A stretch of 64,000 nucleotides of DNA from CAZHZT01 sp964537285 (lineage in GTDB: Bacteria; Bacteroidota; Bacteroidia; Chitinophagales; Saprospiraceae), in contig CAZHZT010000004.1 in assembly GCA_964537285.1 (NCBI GenBank), forward strand, positions 23,750 through 87,749, in the 5' to 3' direction. A program made the position numbers and the translations under genes. Shown here in pieces: positions 9,471-18,113 of this stretch. The notes under the pieces were generated by a model. It had not been told where the DNA came from. It was given only the letters and a program-made list of their open reading frames with translations, and ran no database searches. The first letter of the stretch is position 1. Each line of letters opens with the position of its first letter.

Positions 9471-9810
9471 AAACATGAGTCATCCCGAATTTTTAGAAAC
9501 TTCATGTTGTCACGATAGTTAATAATAGATACTGTAAATCAATGTTTTAGAACCGGCCTTATTCAATTTAGCTTTTTTAAAGGCTAGCAGCCGTTAAAAA
9601 ATGAATACTGTTTGAGCCGACGTAAGGAGGCGAGTTTATTCATTTTAGGCTGAAAGCCTTTAAAAAAGCGTTAAGAATTGAATACAGCCTTGATTTTTTG
9701 CTACTTTTTTATCAAGAAAAAAGTAGGTAAATGATTGATTAATAGCGTACTGTAAAGGTTTTTTATTAAAGATGAGTCATCCCGAATTTTCGGGATGACT
9801 CATCTTTAAT
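9471..9810. repeat. Family E element, copy 1 (about 340 bp, MITE-like)
   Basis: Left end AAACATGAGTCATCCCGAA, right end the palindrome GATGAGTCATCCCGAA...GGGATGACTCATC (9771-9805), so it has inverted ends. The interior (ATGTTTTAGAACCGGCC, GCGTTAAGAATTGAATACAG, TTTTTTGCTACTTTTT) matches the 47850-48110 copy closely. This copy carries an extra ~75 bp (about 9590-9655, itself an imperfect palindrome with AAAATGAATA and TATTCATTTT arms) that the other lacks. No coding capacity. The right palindrome could also terminate transcription of the DUF294 gene. Confidence 0.8.
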
Positions 9811-9847
9811 GACTATTTGGGGATACTCCTCCAAAAAAGAGTTGCTT

Positions 9848-10507
9848 ATGTTTAAATGGAATAATTTATTTAATCGAAAATCTTCCCGGGATTTCCCATC
9901 GTTTTGGAAAGATTATCTCCGTCTTTTTCAGGCCACCCCTGAAAAAAATCAAGGACGTCTGGTTGCTTTTGACACGGAAACGACCGGGCTCCTCCCTAAA
10001 AAAGACGATATGCTTTCCATTGGTGCAGTAGCCTTTCGCGAGAATACAATAATGATTTCGGATAGTTATGAGGTTTATATTCAAAATTATTCCGATAAAG
10101 GAGTGGAGAGTATACCCATTCATGGAATTGTCTCGAATCATATCCATGCCCTTACTATAAGTGATGCAATAGAGGGATTTGTTCAGTACATCGGTAATGG
10201 AATTCTTGTCGGACATAATGTTGGATTTGACGTGGCTATGATTAATGAGGGGCTGAAAAAAATGGGGATTAAAGGTAAGTTAAAGAACAAAACAATGGAT
10301 ACGGCGAAAATGGCTATCCGCCTCGATCATGGGAGCCATCCCAGCCAGGTGTACGCCAAAGACTATTCCTTGGATCGTTTATGTAAGCGTTTTAATATCG
10401 CTTTGCACGATCGGCATAATGCTGCCGGGGATGCTTATCTTACGGCTTTAATTTTTCTAAGACTGCGGCCTTTGCTAGCTGAACGCGGGGTGAGTATGGT
10501 AATGTAA
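9848..10507 (+). CDS. DnaQ-like 3'-5' exonuclease (DEDDh family)
   Basis: 219 residues from the ATG at 9848 (MFKWNNLFNRK). A longer frame from 9809 would begin in the tail of the family E repeat, so I reject that start. The three exonuclease motifs are visible: Exo I VAFDTETTGLL, Exo II LVGHNVGFDVAMIN, and Exo III HDRHNAAGDAYLTALIF with the H and D of the DEDDh type. These enzymes use two metal ions to remove 3' nucleotides. It is a stand-alone exonuclease, not a polymerase subunit by itself. Its position after the DUF294 gene repeats a conserved neighbourhood with VC_2705-type symporters; why an exonuclease belongs there is unclear. Confidence 0.92.
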   Translation: MFKWNNLFNRKSSRDFPSFWKDYLRLFQATPEKNQGRLVAFDTETTGLLPKKDDMLSIGAVAFRENTIMISDSYEVYIQNYSDKGVESIPIHGIVSNHIHALTISDAIEGFVQYIGNGILVGHNVGFDVAMINEGLKKMGIKGKLKNKTMDTAKMAIRLDHGSHPSQVYAKDYSLDRLCKRFNIALHDRHNAAGDAYLTALIFLRLRPLLAERGVSMVM

Positions 10508-10521
10508 ACAAACCACCCCGC

Positions 10522-10720
10522 TTGCGAGGATTTGCAATCCGAGCATATTCAACGATTCTCGCTTCGAAAATCCACAACCAAACTTACGCCGCTTCGCGGC
10601 GTTATTTTTTTTGAGGGAGGCCGAAAGGGCTATTTTGCGAAGCAAAATAGCCCTTTCGGCCTCCCTCAAAAAGGAATATCGCGCCGTAGGCGCGTTTATT
10701 TTTCAAAGCGAGAATTGTTA
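10522..10720. repeat. Family A element, copy 2, preceded by a half copy of the 33.8-kb hairpin
   Basis: 10522-10545 (GCGAGGATTTGCAATCCGAGC) matches one arm of the hairpin at 33772-33838. The family A copy follows (10552-10720), in opposite orientation to copy 1: ACGATTCTCGCTTCG at the left, CAAAGCGAGAATTGTT at the right. It has a small hairpin GCCGCTTCGCGGC, the central stem capped GCGAAGC, and a small hairpin GCGCCGTAGGCGC, giving the three-hairpin plan. Confidence 0.85.
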
Positions 10721-10727
10721 AAGCACA

Positions 10728-12038
10728 TTATATCCCAATCATTTGTCTTAACTTATGCTTCCCTTTTTGGTTGAGGGCGATTAACCAGCCTTTCAATCCA
10801 AACCACTGAAAAGCTGCTTCTCCGCCTTTGTACTGGTTGTATTGCTGAATGATTTTACCATCTCTGAAGGTGAAAGTTGATTGACCTTCTATAGAAACTT
10901 GACGGCCTGAGGCTTTTCTTAAATGTAATATCCAATAAGTATTCGTTTTATCGCCATCCAGGATCACGTTTTCAAAGCTAAAGGAACGCCATGCTGAATC
11001 AGGTTTGAAAAAAAAATGAAAGGATTTTTCAATATCTGATCTACTTAATTCCAACAATAATGGATCAGAACAACGATAATCAGAATGAAGGTAATTTAGA
11101 GCATCAAATGATTTTTCTGAAAGCGCTTTTAGAAAGGAATGCGTACATTCAACAGGGTTAAAAACAGCCCCTTCTGAACTAAGAGACAGAGCTTTAACGA
11201 TCTTTTGATTGATGAATGAAGCTTTTTCCACTTGTACAAAATGCCCGCATTCAGGTAGTATATGAAGCTGGCTATTTTTTATTTTTCCGTGTCCATAATG
11301 AGCAACGTCGGTGGTTTCGAGGGTTTGGTGGAAGATTTTATTGGGAATCAGCAGGTCATTTTCTCCGAAAAAAATGGTGGTAGGCAGTGATATTTCATCG
11401 AGTCGATGGTGTACCGATTCCTCTAACATGCTAAGCACACATTTGGGGATGGTTTCGGAATAATATTGAAAATCTTCGGTATTGGTTTCCAGTTTAAAAC
11501 GATCTTCAAGCATGAAGTTAGCGTCTTCAGGAACTTCAAAAAAGTTAAGTTCAAAGTTTTTGCGGGTCTGTTCTTTGGTTTGAGCGCGGAGAAGAACAGG
11601 GGTGTAAAAAGTGCGAAACCATTGTTTTTCAAGTTCATTAAAAATCTCAAAACCTGCCGGAGCGATCAAGACAAGGGCATGAAGGCGCGTAGGGTAGGAG
11701 AGGGCGGTGGTCAAAGAAATTTGACCGCCCATAGAATGACCTACCAGGACCACTTCTTTCAATTCCATTTGTGTAATAAAAGCCAGGGTTACCTCTGAGA
11801 AAAAAGACATTGTGCAAGGGTAGTCTCCTCTAGAAGATTCTCCGTAATTCGGAAGATCAATGGCTATACAGCGAGCATACTTTTTTAGATAAGGAATGTT
11901 TTTGTACCATACTTTCCGGTTACTACCAAGGCCATGTAGGAATAATAAGGTCAGAGGGCCTTCACCGGCATCGGTATAGGCTATTTCTATATCGGTAAAG
12001 CCTGCAAAGCTTATATTTTTGATTTTATTTTGATCCAT
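10728..12038 (-). CDS. Alpha/beta hydrolase fused to an NTF2-like domain
   Basis: 436 residues. The N-terminal ~285 residues are an alpha/beta hydrolase: LLFLHGLGSNRKVWYK (oxyanion loop), nucleophile elbow VLVGHSMGGQ, acid in IFFGENDLLIPNK and histidine in PECGHFVQVEK. The C-terminal ~140 residues (from SFLKALSEKSFDALNYLHSDY to the end) look like a SnoaL/NTF2-like domain (WRSFSFENVILDGDKT, GQSTFTFRDGKIIQQYNQY). It is divergent from the PhaB-like gene across a 93-bp gap holding a 13-bp-arm palindrome, so the two are probably co-regulated. A role as PHA depolymerase or thioesterase is possible but not shown. Confidence 0.85.
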   Translation of the reverse strand: MDQNKIKNISFAGFTDIEIAYTDAGEGPLTLLFLHGLGSNRKVWYKNIPYLKKYARCIAIDLPNYGESSRGDYPCTMSFFSEVTLAFITQMELKEVVLVGHSMGGQISLTTALSYPTRLHALVLIAPAGFEIFNELEKQWFRTFYTPVLLRAQTKEQTRKNFELNFFEVPEDANFMLEDRFKLETNTEDFQYYSETIPKCVLSMLEESVHHRLDEISLPTTIFFGENDLLIPNKIFHQTLETTDVAHYGHGKIKNSQLHILPECGHFVQVEKASFINQKIVKALSLSSEGAVFNPVECTHSFLKALSEKSFDALNYLHSDYRCSDPLLLELSRSDIEKSFHFFFKPDSAWRSFSFENVILDGDKTNTYWILHLRKASGRQVSIEGQSTFTFRDGKIIQQYNQYKGGEAAFQWFGLKGWLIALNQKGKHKLRQMIGI

Positions 12039-12062
12039 TCAGAATTAATGTTAAAAATATAC

Positions 12063-12094
12063 ATGCAAATATATAGATTTTTATATATTTGCAT
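12063..12094. promoter_or_regulatory. Long operator-like palindrome between divergent hydrolase and PhaB-like genes
   Basis: Two perfect 13-bp arms (ATGCAAATATATA, 12063-12075, and its complement, 12082-12094) flank GATTTT. Its core is the TATATA-N6-TATATA pattern also found at 6528, 6673 and 18846. It sits 25 bp from the hydrolase start and 38 bp from the reductase start, the right place to control both. Confidence 0.65.
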
Positions 12095-12131
12095 TAGTCG
12101 TATTTCCTAACTTTTTAAAAAAATTGAAAAA

Positions 12132-12878
12132 ATGACAGCAGATAAAAAGCATATCGCCCTTATTACAGGTGCTACCGGCGGATTGGGTACGGCCATGTGT
12201 AAGCATCTTGCCGATGATGGTTATTTGGTAGTAGCCAATTATCGCACACAAAATAAAGCAGATGAATGGAAAATAAAAATGGCGGACGAAGGTTATGAGT
12301 TCGCGATGTACAAAGCAGATGTTTCTAGTTATCAAGAAGTAGGAGCTATGGTAGAACAAGTACAGGAAGACCTGGGAGTTATTGATGTATTGGTCAATAA
12401 TGCTGGTATCACTCGCGACGGCTCTTTCAAAAAGATGTCTTATGAAAATTGGGATATCGTTTTGCGTTCCAATCTTTACAGTGTCTTTAATTGCTGTCGT
12501 CACGTTATAAATCCGATGTTGGCTCAAAAGCACGGTCGTATTATCAATATCTCTTCTGTAAACGGGCAAAGAGCTCAGTATGGCCAAGTCAATTACTCTG
12601 CCGCTAAAGCAGGGATGCATGGTTTTACAAAAACCTTAGCTATTGAAGTTGCGAGTAAAGGAATTACCGTAAATACGATATCCCCGGGTTATATCGCTAC
12701 CGATATGGTTATGGCCGTTCCTCAGGAATACCGCGATAAGATCGTAGCGAATATTCCCGTAGGTCGTTTGGGTGGTACCTATGAAATTGCTCACCTTGTC
12801 TCTTTCCTTGCTTCCGAGGATGCCGGTTTCATCACTGGAGCAAATTACGCCATTAATGGAGGTCAGCATGTTCAGTAG
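12132..12878 (+). CDS. phaB: Acetoacetyl-CoA reductase (PhaB-like SDR)
   Basis: 248 residues, a classical short-chain dehydrogenase. The cofactor motif is TGATGGLGTAM, NNAG is present, and the catalytic residues are in INISSVNGQRAQYGQVNYSAAKAG (Ser, Tyr, Lys). The C-terminal part, GITVNTISPGYIATDMV and INGGQHVQ, is close to PhaB of Cupriavidus. It reduces acetoacetyl-CoA to (R)-3-hydroxybutyryl-CoA, the monomer for PHA synthase. It converges on the phaE-phaC operon across the heptamer hairpin at 12881-12984. FabG activity in fatty acid synthesis cannot be excluded, but the neighbours favour PHA. No thiolase (phaA) is seen in the window. Confidence 0.88.
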   Translation: MTADKKHIALITGATGGLGTAMCKHLADDGYLVVANYRTQNKADEWKIKMADEGYEFAMYKADVSSYQEVGAMVEQVQEDLGVIDVLVNNAGITRDGSFKKMSYENWDIVLRSNLYSVFNCCRHVINPMLAQKHGRIINISSVNGQRAQYGQVNYSAAKAGMHGFTKTLAIEVASKGITVNTISPGYIATDMVMAVPQEYRDKIVANIPVGRLGGTYEIAHLVSFLASEDAGFITGANYAINGGQHVQ

Positions 12879-12880
12879 CG

Positions 12881-12984
12881 GTTAACGGGGAACGGTTAAC
12901 GGGAAACGGTTAACGGTTAACGAAATAAACGGGAATTGGACCTTCGGTCCGTTTCCCGTTTCCCGTTTCCCGTTTCCCGTTAAT
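12881..12984. repeat. Family H heptamer array folded as an inverted repeat (bidirectional terminator)
   Basis: Left half: units of GGTTAACGGGGAAC and GGGAAAC. Right half: GTTTCCC units in tandem. Between them is a hairpin GGACCTTCGGTCC. The halves can pair, and the position between two convergent genes suits a terminator. The right end overlaps the last codon of phaC. Other heptamer runs of this kind lie at 36357-36431 (long) and, short or decayed, near 4844-4873, 26840-26875 and 57413-57445. Confidence 0.7.
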
Positions 12985-14029
12985 CTCTTTCTATTAGCCA
13001 CTTAGCCACTGCCGGTGTGAGCAGTTTTTGGGATCGGCTTCCCACGAATACACCAATGTGGCCACCCGGGAATTCCAGCAATTCCTTATCAGAGGAACCG
13101 ATTTTATCGTTGAGTGGTTTGGTAGTAGCAGGAGGGACAATGTGGTCATCTTTAGCGTAAATGGTTAACGCAGGTACTTTAATATTTTTAAGGTCGACTT
13201 TGTGCCCGTCCAGTTCAAATTCACCTTTGATGAGTTTGTTTTGTTGATAGAGTTCTTTGATGAATTTGCGGTAAGTTTCCCCGGCTTGAGCAGGAGAGTC
13301 GGCTACCCATTTTTCCATGCGGAGGAAGTTCATAAACTTACCTTTGTTTTGCATGGTTTTGGGTAAAGACATATACTTTCTGGTCTTATTCATGGGTTTC
13401 AGGAGATCAAAACCCGTGTTCAGGAAGTCGCCTGGAATGAGGCCACCGAAACCATCTACGATAGCATCGACATTCATGTCTTTTGACCACTTGAAAAGGA
13501 GGCCTTCGTTACTTTCAAAGTCAACAGGAGTTACTAAAGTGATCAGGTTTTTAACTTTTTCAGGAAACAGCGCAGAATAAATAACGCTGAAAGTGCCGCC
13601 CTGGCAAACCCCCAGAAGGTTGACTTTATCAATTTGGTGTGCTTTTCGAATATAATCTACGCAATCATTCACATTGCCCAGAATATAATCTTCCATCGTT
13701 TTATAACGATCCAGGCGGGAGGGGTAACCCCAATCGATCAGATAAACATCAATGCCTTCAGAGATCAGTTTTCGGATAAAGCTACGATCGGGTTGAAGAT
13801 CCATCATTTCCCAACGATTCACCAAAGCATAAGAAACCAATACTGGGGTTTTAGCCTTAGGTGTTTCTTCCCGGGTGAAGTGATAAAGCTTTAGCTTACC
13901 ATCTTCCCATACTACCTCTTTAGGAGCCGTGGCGATATCCACTTCATCGACTTCTGTTAAGTTGCGAAGTGCATCATTCGCGGTGTTTACCTGCTCTAAT
14001 ATTTGATCTGAGAACTTAGGTTTTGACAT
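12980..14029 (-). CDS. phaC: Class III polyhydroxyalkanoate synthase subunit PhaC
   Basis: 349 residues, the size of class III PhaC. The modified lipase box is GVCQGG with nucleophile Cys142; the likely acid is Asp295 (AKDDHIVPP) and the general base is His324 (FPGGHIGVF). Other family landmarks are PVLVSYALVNRWEMMDLQPDRS and DVYLIDWGYP. It polymerises (R)-3-hydroxyacyl-CoA into PHA granules, working as a complex with PhaE. The gene starts 27 bp after the phaE stop, forming a phaE-phaC operon on the minus strand. Identification is firm. Confidence 0.96.
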   Translation of the reverse strand: MSKPKFSDQILEQVNTANDALRNLTEVDEVDIATAPKEVVWEDGKLKLYHFTREETPKAKTPVLVSYALVNRWEMMDLQPDRSFIRKLISEGIDVYLIDWGYPSRLDRYKTMEDYILGNVNDCVDYIRKAHQIDKVNLLGVCQGGTFSVIYSALFPEKVKNLITLVTPVDFESNEGLLFKWSKDMNVDAIVDGFGGLIPGDFLNTGFDLLKPMNKTRKYMSLPKTMQNKGKFMNFLRMEKWVADSPAQAGETYRKFIKELYQQNKLIKGEFELDGHKVDLKNIKVPALTIYAKDDHIVPPATTKPLNDKIGSSDKELLEFPGGHIGVFVGSRSQKLLTPAVAKWLIERD

Positions 14030-14056
14030 ATAATTTCGGTCTGAAATGTACCAGTA

Positions 14057-15616
14057 TTAATTTAATAAAGATTTAGCTTGCAGTGCCCAATTATCTCTTT
14101 TCGCTCTTCCCTGAAAAGAAGTCAATAAGGTATCCAGGATGTCGTATTCTTTTTCTGTCATTTTGCTCAACTGGGCATAAGTGAATATACCAATAGAGTT
14201 GAGCATATTCTCTAGTTTCGGTCCAATACCTTTGATTTTCTTTAAGTCATCTTTTTGGTCTGCTTGAGCTGAGCCGATTTTCCCAAATAAAGCATCGGCC
14301 TCACTTGGATTAGCATTAGCTTTAACAACTGGTGCATCCTGTATATCGAGATGTGCCAGTTTTTGCTCCAGGCTACGGATTTTTCTTTTCAAAGAGGTTA
14401 GCTCTTTAGCCACTTCATCCGCATGAGATTTCATTAGAAAAGGAGAATCGCCAAAAACGATTTCTACCATTTTATCGATTTGTGCCTTGATCGTGACGCC
14501 GAGTTGTGCTACTTCGCTCTGCAATTGAGAGTAATGATCGGATTCCAGTACTTCGATCATATAGTGTTCCATGCGACCGACCATAGTATTGAAGAAGGTC
14601 GGATAATCCGGCATTTCTTTAGTTTCCTTATAATCAGTGTAGAAAGAACTTAAAGTATCAGGGAGCGCAAATTGGCCTGCCTGATAAACTTTATTTTGCA
14701 GATCTACGCTCTTGATTACAAAAGCTACAAAAGAAAACTGAATATCTTTGACAAGTTTGGCGATTTCCACTTCTTTGCCGTGGCCACTTACATGGTATAA
14801 AGAAGCCATACTGTCCTGCACCATTTGGTTAATATCCAATGTAGCCTGGAGAAATGGATTTCCGCCACTTCTGCCAAGGTTCTCAATATATTGCTTCCAA
14901 TCCAGGTTTTGGAAATGTTCGGCCATTTGCTGCGGAGCATTTTCGAAAAACTCAGTATATTGATCAAAATACTGATTCATCTGCTTCAGCCATTCGTCTA
15001 CATTGTTCATAGGTTTGAAGCCCATGAATTTACCCATGAATTCCTGAAAAGCTGCTGCAGGGAAAAATTGTTGTATGGTACTTTGGTCGAAAAGACCGAA
15101 TTGGATCATTTTTTGGAAAGATTCCCAGTATTTGCCGAGTTCTTCGTAAGATTCAGTGAAATTATCGAAGTGCATATGCATCGAAAAGGGAATCTTAGAT
15201 AATAAGTTTTCTCTAATCCATTTAGTATTGTAATCCATACCTTTGGTCCATTGGTTCATAGGGTTGTTACTGTTCTGGTTCCAGAACTTAGGCGTAAAAG
15301 CATTGGATGGCCAACTATTACTGCTGCTATGGTCGCTGTAGAAAGCGATGTATTGCTTGGCAAATTGGCTTTGTAGATCCAGCCAATTTTTAAACTGTTG
15401 GGGACCTTTTTCCATCGCCTCCTTCGGGTTAGTTATTTTCATCGCATCAGCCAATAGCTTTTGCTGTTTTTTGTACCACTCTTCCAGGTTTAATTCTTTG
15501 GAATTGCTTTTTCCCGCTGCTTTGTTGAATGACTCCATCACATTCTTAGAAGCTTTATTCCAAAAATCCAATACCTCTTTTTGAGTATCTACCAAGGATT
15601 CAAATTGCTTATTCAT
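14057..15616 (-). CDS. phaE: Class III PHA synthase subunit PhaE with a C-terminal helix-hairpin-helix domain
   Basis: 519 residues from MNKQFESLVDTQKEVLDFWNK (ATG 15616-15614); the longer frame adds 34 residues of low-complexity leader that I do not favour. The body is the helical PhaE type: WLDLQSQFAKQY, then the region of FMGKFMGFKPMNNVDEWLKQ and LADTLSSFYTDYKE-like helices. A coiled coil follows (VAKELTSLKRKIRSLEQKL). The last ~50 residues add a helix-hairpin-helix with LKKIKGIGPKLENMLNSIGI and TYAQLSKMTEKEYDILDTLL. Usual class III PhaE proteins are about 350-400 residues and lack this domain. PhaE activates PhaC; the extra domain could tether granules to DNA or another partner, which is inference. 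Confidence 0.9.
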   Translation of the reverse strand: MNKQFESLVDTQKEVLDFWNKASKNVMESFNKAAGKSNSKELNLEEWYKKQQKLLADAMKITNPKEAMEKGPQQFKNWLDLQSQFAKQYIAFYSDHSSSNSWPSNAFTPKFWNQNSNNPMNQWTKGMDYNTKWIRENLLSKIPFSMHMHFDNFTESYEELGKYWESFQKMIQFGLFDQSTIQQFFPAAAFQEFMGKFMGFKPMNNVDEWLKQMNQYFDQYTEFFENAPQQMAEHFQNLDWKQYIENLGRSGGNPFLQATLDINQMVQDSMASLYHVSGHGKEVEIAKLVKDIQFSFVAFVIKSVDLQNKVYQAGQFALPDTLSSFYTDYKETKEMPDYPTFFNTMVGRMEHYMIEVLESDHYSQLQSEVAQLGVTIKAQIDKMVEIVFGDSPFLMKSHADEVAKELTSLKRKIRSLEQKLAHLDIQDAPVVKANANPSEADALFGKIGSAQADQKDDLKKIKGIGPKLENMLNSIGIFTYAQLSKMTEKEYDILDTLLTSFQGRAKRDNWALQAKSLLN

Positions 15617-15732
15617 TTTATTAATTATCTTTGAAGGTTGAGAAAAAGAAGGGAAAAAAACTTTTCCCGGAAAGTTAGGCTGTTTGCCTACCTCCCAGGA
15701 AAAAAGAAAAAAGTCCAACCTCTATTAATTTT

Positions 15733-15973
15733 GGTTCTTTGACATAAGTAGTTCACAGAAATAGACTATATAAATAATCTTTGCCCTCTGTAGAAGCATT
15801 TTTTGCTTGGAGATCGACACTTTTTTGGGATTTTTCGAAGAAAAATCCCAAAAAAGTGTCGATCTCCAACTCAAAAACCTTCCTGCGAAGGGCATCGATA
15901 GTATATACAGCTTAATTCCGTGAACTACTTAAGTAGTTCATGGAATTAAACTCCGCACAATTTGTCGAAGAAC
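15733..15973. repeat. Family F element, copy 1, nested in a family B site
   Basis: The outer ends are family B: GGTTCTTTGACATA at the left and CACAATTTGTCGAAGAACG at the right. Inside are family F ends (AAGTAGTTCACAGAAAT at the left, TTCCGTGAACTACTT at the right, the latter duplicated head to head). The central hairpin 15807-15869 has the stem TTGGAGATCGACACTTTTTT. Its flanks are the reverse complement of those of the 56494-56663 copy, so the two copies are in opposite orientation. Confidence 0.8.
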
Positions 15974-16094
15974 GTTAATTTTTTTGTGAGAAAAGGAAAT
16001 ATGGTCGCTTCTCACGCAAAATCGAGCTTTTTGTTTGTGCCTTTTCTATAAGGCTTGTTTTGTAGCTGCTTAACAGGCTTAATACGCTGTTGAC

Positions 16095-16535
16095 TTATTC
16101 GAAGTATGACTGAAAAGCTTTCATGTTCGCTGTCGCTGTTTCCATCATTGCGTCCATGTTTCTTTGATAAACTTCCGTCATTTTCTTGAACATATCCTGT
16201 TGAGTGTGTGCACCGAACTTTTCGAATAGGTTTTTATAGTATTCCATGGACTGGTTGAAGAAATCCATATTAAGCTCTACTGCTTTAGAGTAATGTTCAG
16301 GAAGGTTTTCCATTACTTTTTCCATATTTTCTGGTTTCATTGCATTTTCAGCAATTTCTTTACTTTTTTCGAAGTAACTTTTCCAGATATTGGTAGCGTC
16401 TTCTGTAGAAGCATCTTCTACTTTAAAAATATCTGCCAATTCATTAGCATTCTTCGTTAGTGTTTCTGCTAATTTGTTTTGATTTGCAACGAAGGTTTCG
16501 AATGTCTCTTTAGCGTTTGCCATGATAGTTGCCAT
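16095..16535 (-). CDS. Phasin family protein
   Basis: 146 residues, nearly all amphipathic helix (ETFETFVANQNKLAETLTKN, FEKSKEIAENAMKPENMEKV, FFNQSMEYYKNLFEKFG, MMETATANMKAFQSYFE) with very few aromatic clusters, as in phasins that coat PHA granules. A second start twelve bases in (MANAKETF) is possible. It lies upstream of the phaE-phaC operon on the same strand, separated by a repeat, and fits a granule-associated protein that controls size and number. It may have its own promoter in the 16536-16760 region. Confidence rests on composition plus context. Confidence 0.85.
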   Translation of the reverse strand: MATIMANAKETFETFVANQNKLAETLTKNANELADIFKVEDASTEDATNIWKSYFEKSKEIAENAMKPENMEKVMENLPEHYSKAVELNMDFFNQSMEYYKNLFEKFGAHTQQDMFKKMTEVYQRNMDAMMETATANMKAFQSYFE

Positions 16536-16759
16536 TTTGTGGATTTTTTAATTTAAGTATTTATATTCTTATCTGCTTTTGATACAAAATTAGTCTCTGA
16601 ATACCCGCCGAACAAGATGTGGATTTTTATAAAAACCCTTGACTTTACCGATGATGAAAAAAGTGATTAACTTTTAAGTCGTTGATTTTTAATATCTTAT
16701 ATTGTATTGTGAAAGGGTTGACTATTTTGCCGCATTTTACTCCAATGTCAATGAAGCCA

Positions 16760-17105
16760 TTTTGATTGCATCGTTTACCAAATGAAATTATCTGGAGCCA
16801 TTTATTTGGTTCTGGATGATTTCATTTGGTAAACGGTTTAAGAACAAAAAGCAGGCCGTTAGGCCTGCCTGATCGTAGCCCCAGGTTTTCCTGGGGAAAG
16901 GATTTATACCTAATTTCTTCCGCGTAGCGGAAGCACACTACAAAAGACCAATGGCCTATGATGTGCTTCCGCTACGCGGAAGTTGGTCTCTATATCTTAT
17001 AACCCTGGGAGAACCCAGGGCTACGATCAGGCAGGCCTAACGGCCTGCTTTAAGGATTTCCCAAATTAATTTCGACCAAATGAAATCATCTGGAAGCATT
17101 TATTT
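16760..17105. repeat. Family C element, copy 1, with 8-bp target duplication and an adjoining half element
   Basis: The complete copy is 16808-17097, with ends GGTTCTGGATGATTTCATTT and its inverse, flanked on both sides by ATTTATTT (16800-16807 and 17098-17105). Its payload is a series of nested palindromes: AGCAGGCCGTTAGGCCTGC, GATCGTAGCCC paired with GGGCTACGATC, and CTTCCGCGTAGCGGAAG. An inverted remnant of another family C end (about 16770-16799) touches the left duplication. The rest of 16536-17306 is AT-rich promoter sequence for the divergent phasin and SDR genes. Confidence 0.85.
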
Positions 17106-17306
17106 GATAGCACATGAAGCACATCTTTTTAAGTCCAATAAAGTTTAAATTACCTTTTTTGTTTGTAAACCAATTGATTACACTTTTTTTAGCCGTAATT
17201 TCATTTTAAGTCGCTAGATTAAAACACCATACAAATGACTAGTAAATTTCCAAAAGGGAAAATCCTGTAATAGTTTTAGGGGCAGAAACAAAAAAAATAA
17301 ATATAT

Positions 17307-18047
17307 ATGGGACGATTACAGGATAAAGTTGCCGTCATTACAGGCGGAGCCAATGGGATTGGAAAAGCAACAGCTGCTAATTTCATAAAAGAGGGGGCAA
17401 AAGTGGCTATCTGGGACATTAACGAAGAAAAAGCTCAGCGCACTATCCAGGAATTTAATGTAAATGGGCAAGTCAAATTTTACAAAGTTAATGCTTCTAA
17501 ACATGAAGAAACTGTGGATGCTGCTAAGAAAGTTGTGGAGGACTTTGGGCGTCTGGATATTTTAATTAATAATGCAGGTATCACAAAAGATGCGACGCTC
17601 AAAAAAATGACGGTAGAACAATGGCAGCAGGTCATTGATGTAAACCTTACAGGGGTATTCAACTGTACCCAGGCTGTTTATCCTTACATGGCCTCCCAGG
17701 AGTATGGTCGAATTGTTACAGCTTCTTCAGTTGTAGGGCTTTATGGTAATTTCGGACAAACGAATTATGCTGCTACGAAAGCAGGAGTTATTGCTATGAC
17801 AAAAGTATGGGCAAGAGAGTTTGGCCGGAAAAAAATAACCGTTAATGCCGTAGCGCCCGGCTTTATCCATACCGAAATGATGGATACTATTCCTGAAAAA
17901 GTACTCCAACATATTTTAGAAAAAACACCTCTTCAACGTCTGGGAAAAGTGGAAGAAGTGGCCAAGTTATATGCTTTCCTTTCGTCGGAAGATGCTTCGT
18001 TTATTACGGGTTCTGTTTTCAGTATAGACGGGGGGATAACGTTATAA
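17307..18047 (+). CDS. SDR family 3-oxoacyl-ACP / acetoacetyl-CoA reductase (FabG/PhaB-like)
   Basis: 246 residues. The cofactor motif is TGGANGIGKATA, NNAGITKDATL follows, and the catalytic Ser-Tyr-Lys are in VTASSVVGLYGNFGQTNYAATKAG. The end, ITGSVFSIDGGITL, is typical of FabG-like enzymes. It differs clearly from the PhaB-like protein at 12132 (N-terminal third in particular), so it is not a recent duplicate. Standing next to the phasin and synthase genes, it may supply (R)-3-hydroxyacyl-CoA for PHA from another route, or be a FabG paralogue. Substrate is unknown. A strong hairpin with U tracts follows. Confidence 0.85.
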   Translation: MGRLQDKVAVITGGANGIGKATAANFIKEGAKVAIWDINEEKAQRTIQEFNVNGQVKFYKVNASKHEETVDAAKKVVEDFGRLDILINNAGITKDATLKKMTVEQWQQVIDVNLTGVFNCTQAVYPYMASQEYGRIVTASSVVGLYGNFGQTNYAATKAGVIAMTKVWAREFGRKKITVNAVAPGFIHTEMMDTIPEKVLQHILEKTPLQRLGKVEEVAKLYAFLSSEDASFITGSVFSIDGGITL

Positions 18048-18111
18048 AAGAATTGAATTTCAAAAAAAAGGGGCTGCATTTTGCAGCCCTTTTTTTTGAA
18101 ATTCAATTCTT
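18048..18111. terminator. Bidirectional terminator hairpin
   Basis: A long palindrome directly after the SDR stop, with arms AAGAATTGAATTTC and its complement enclosing A8-GGGGCTGCA and TGCAGCCC-T8. The GC stem followed by eight Ts on both strands is a classical intrinsic terminator. Confidence 0.85.
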
Positions 18112-18113
18112 GA

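Noticed and set aside
10475..10774. Frames at 10475-10669 and 10532-10774
   Set aside because: Both are translated family A sequence, with the same peptide strings (GRKGYFAKQNSPFGL) as other repeat copies.
14057..15718. Longer start of PhaE at 15718
   Set aside because: The added 34 residues are low-complexity aromatic sequence not expected at the PhaE N-terminus, and MNKQFESLVDTQ is a natural start.
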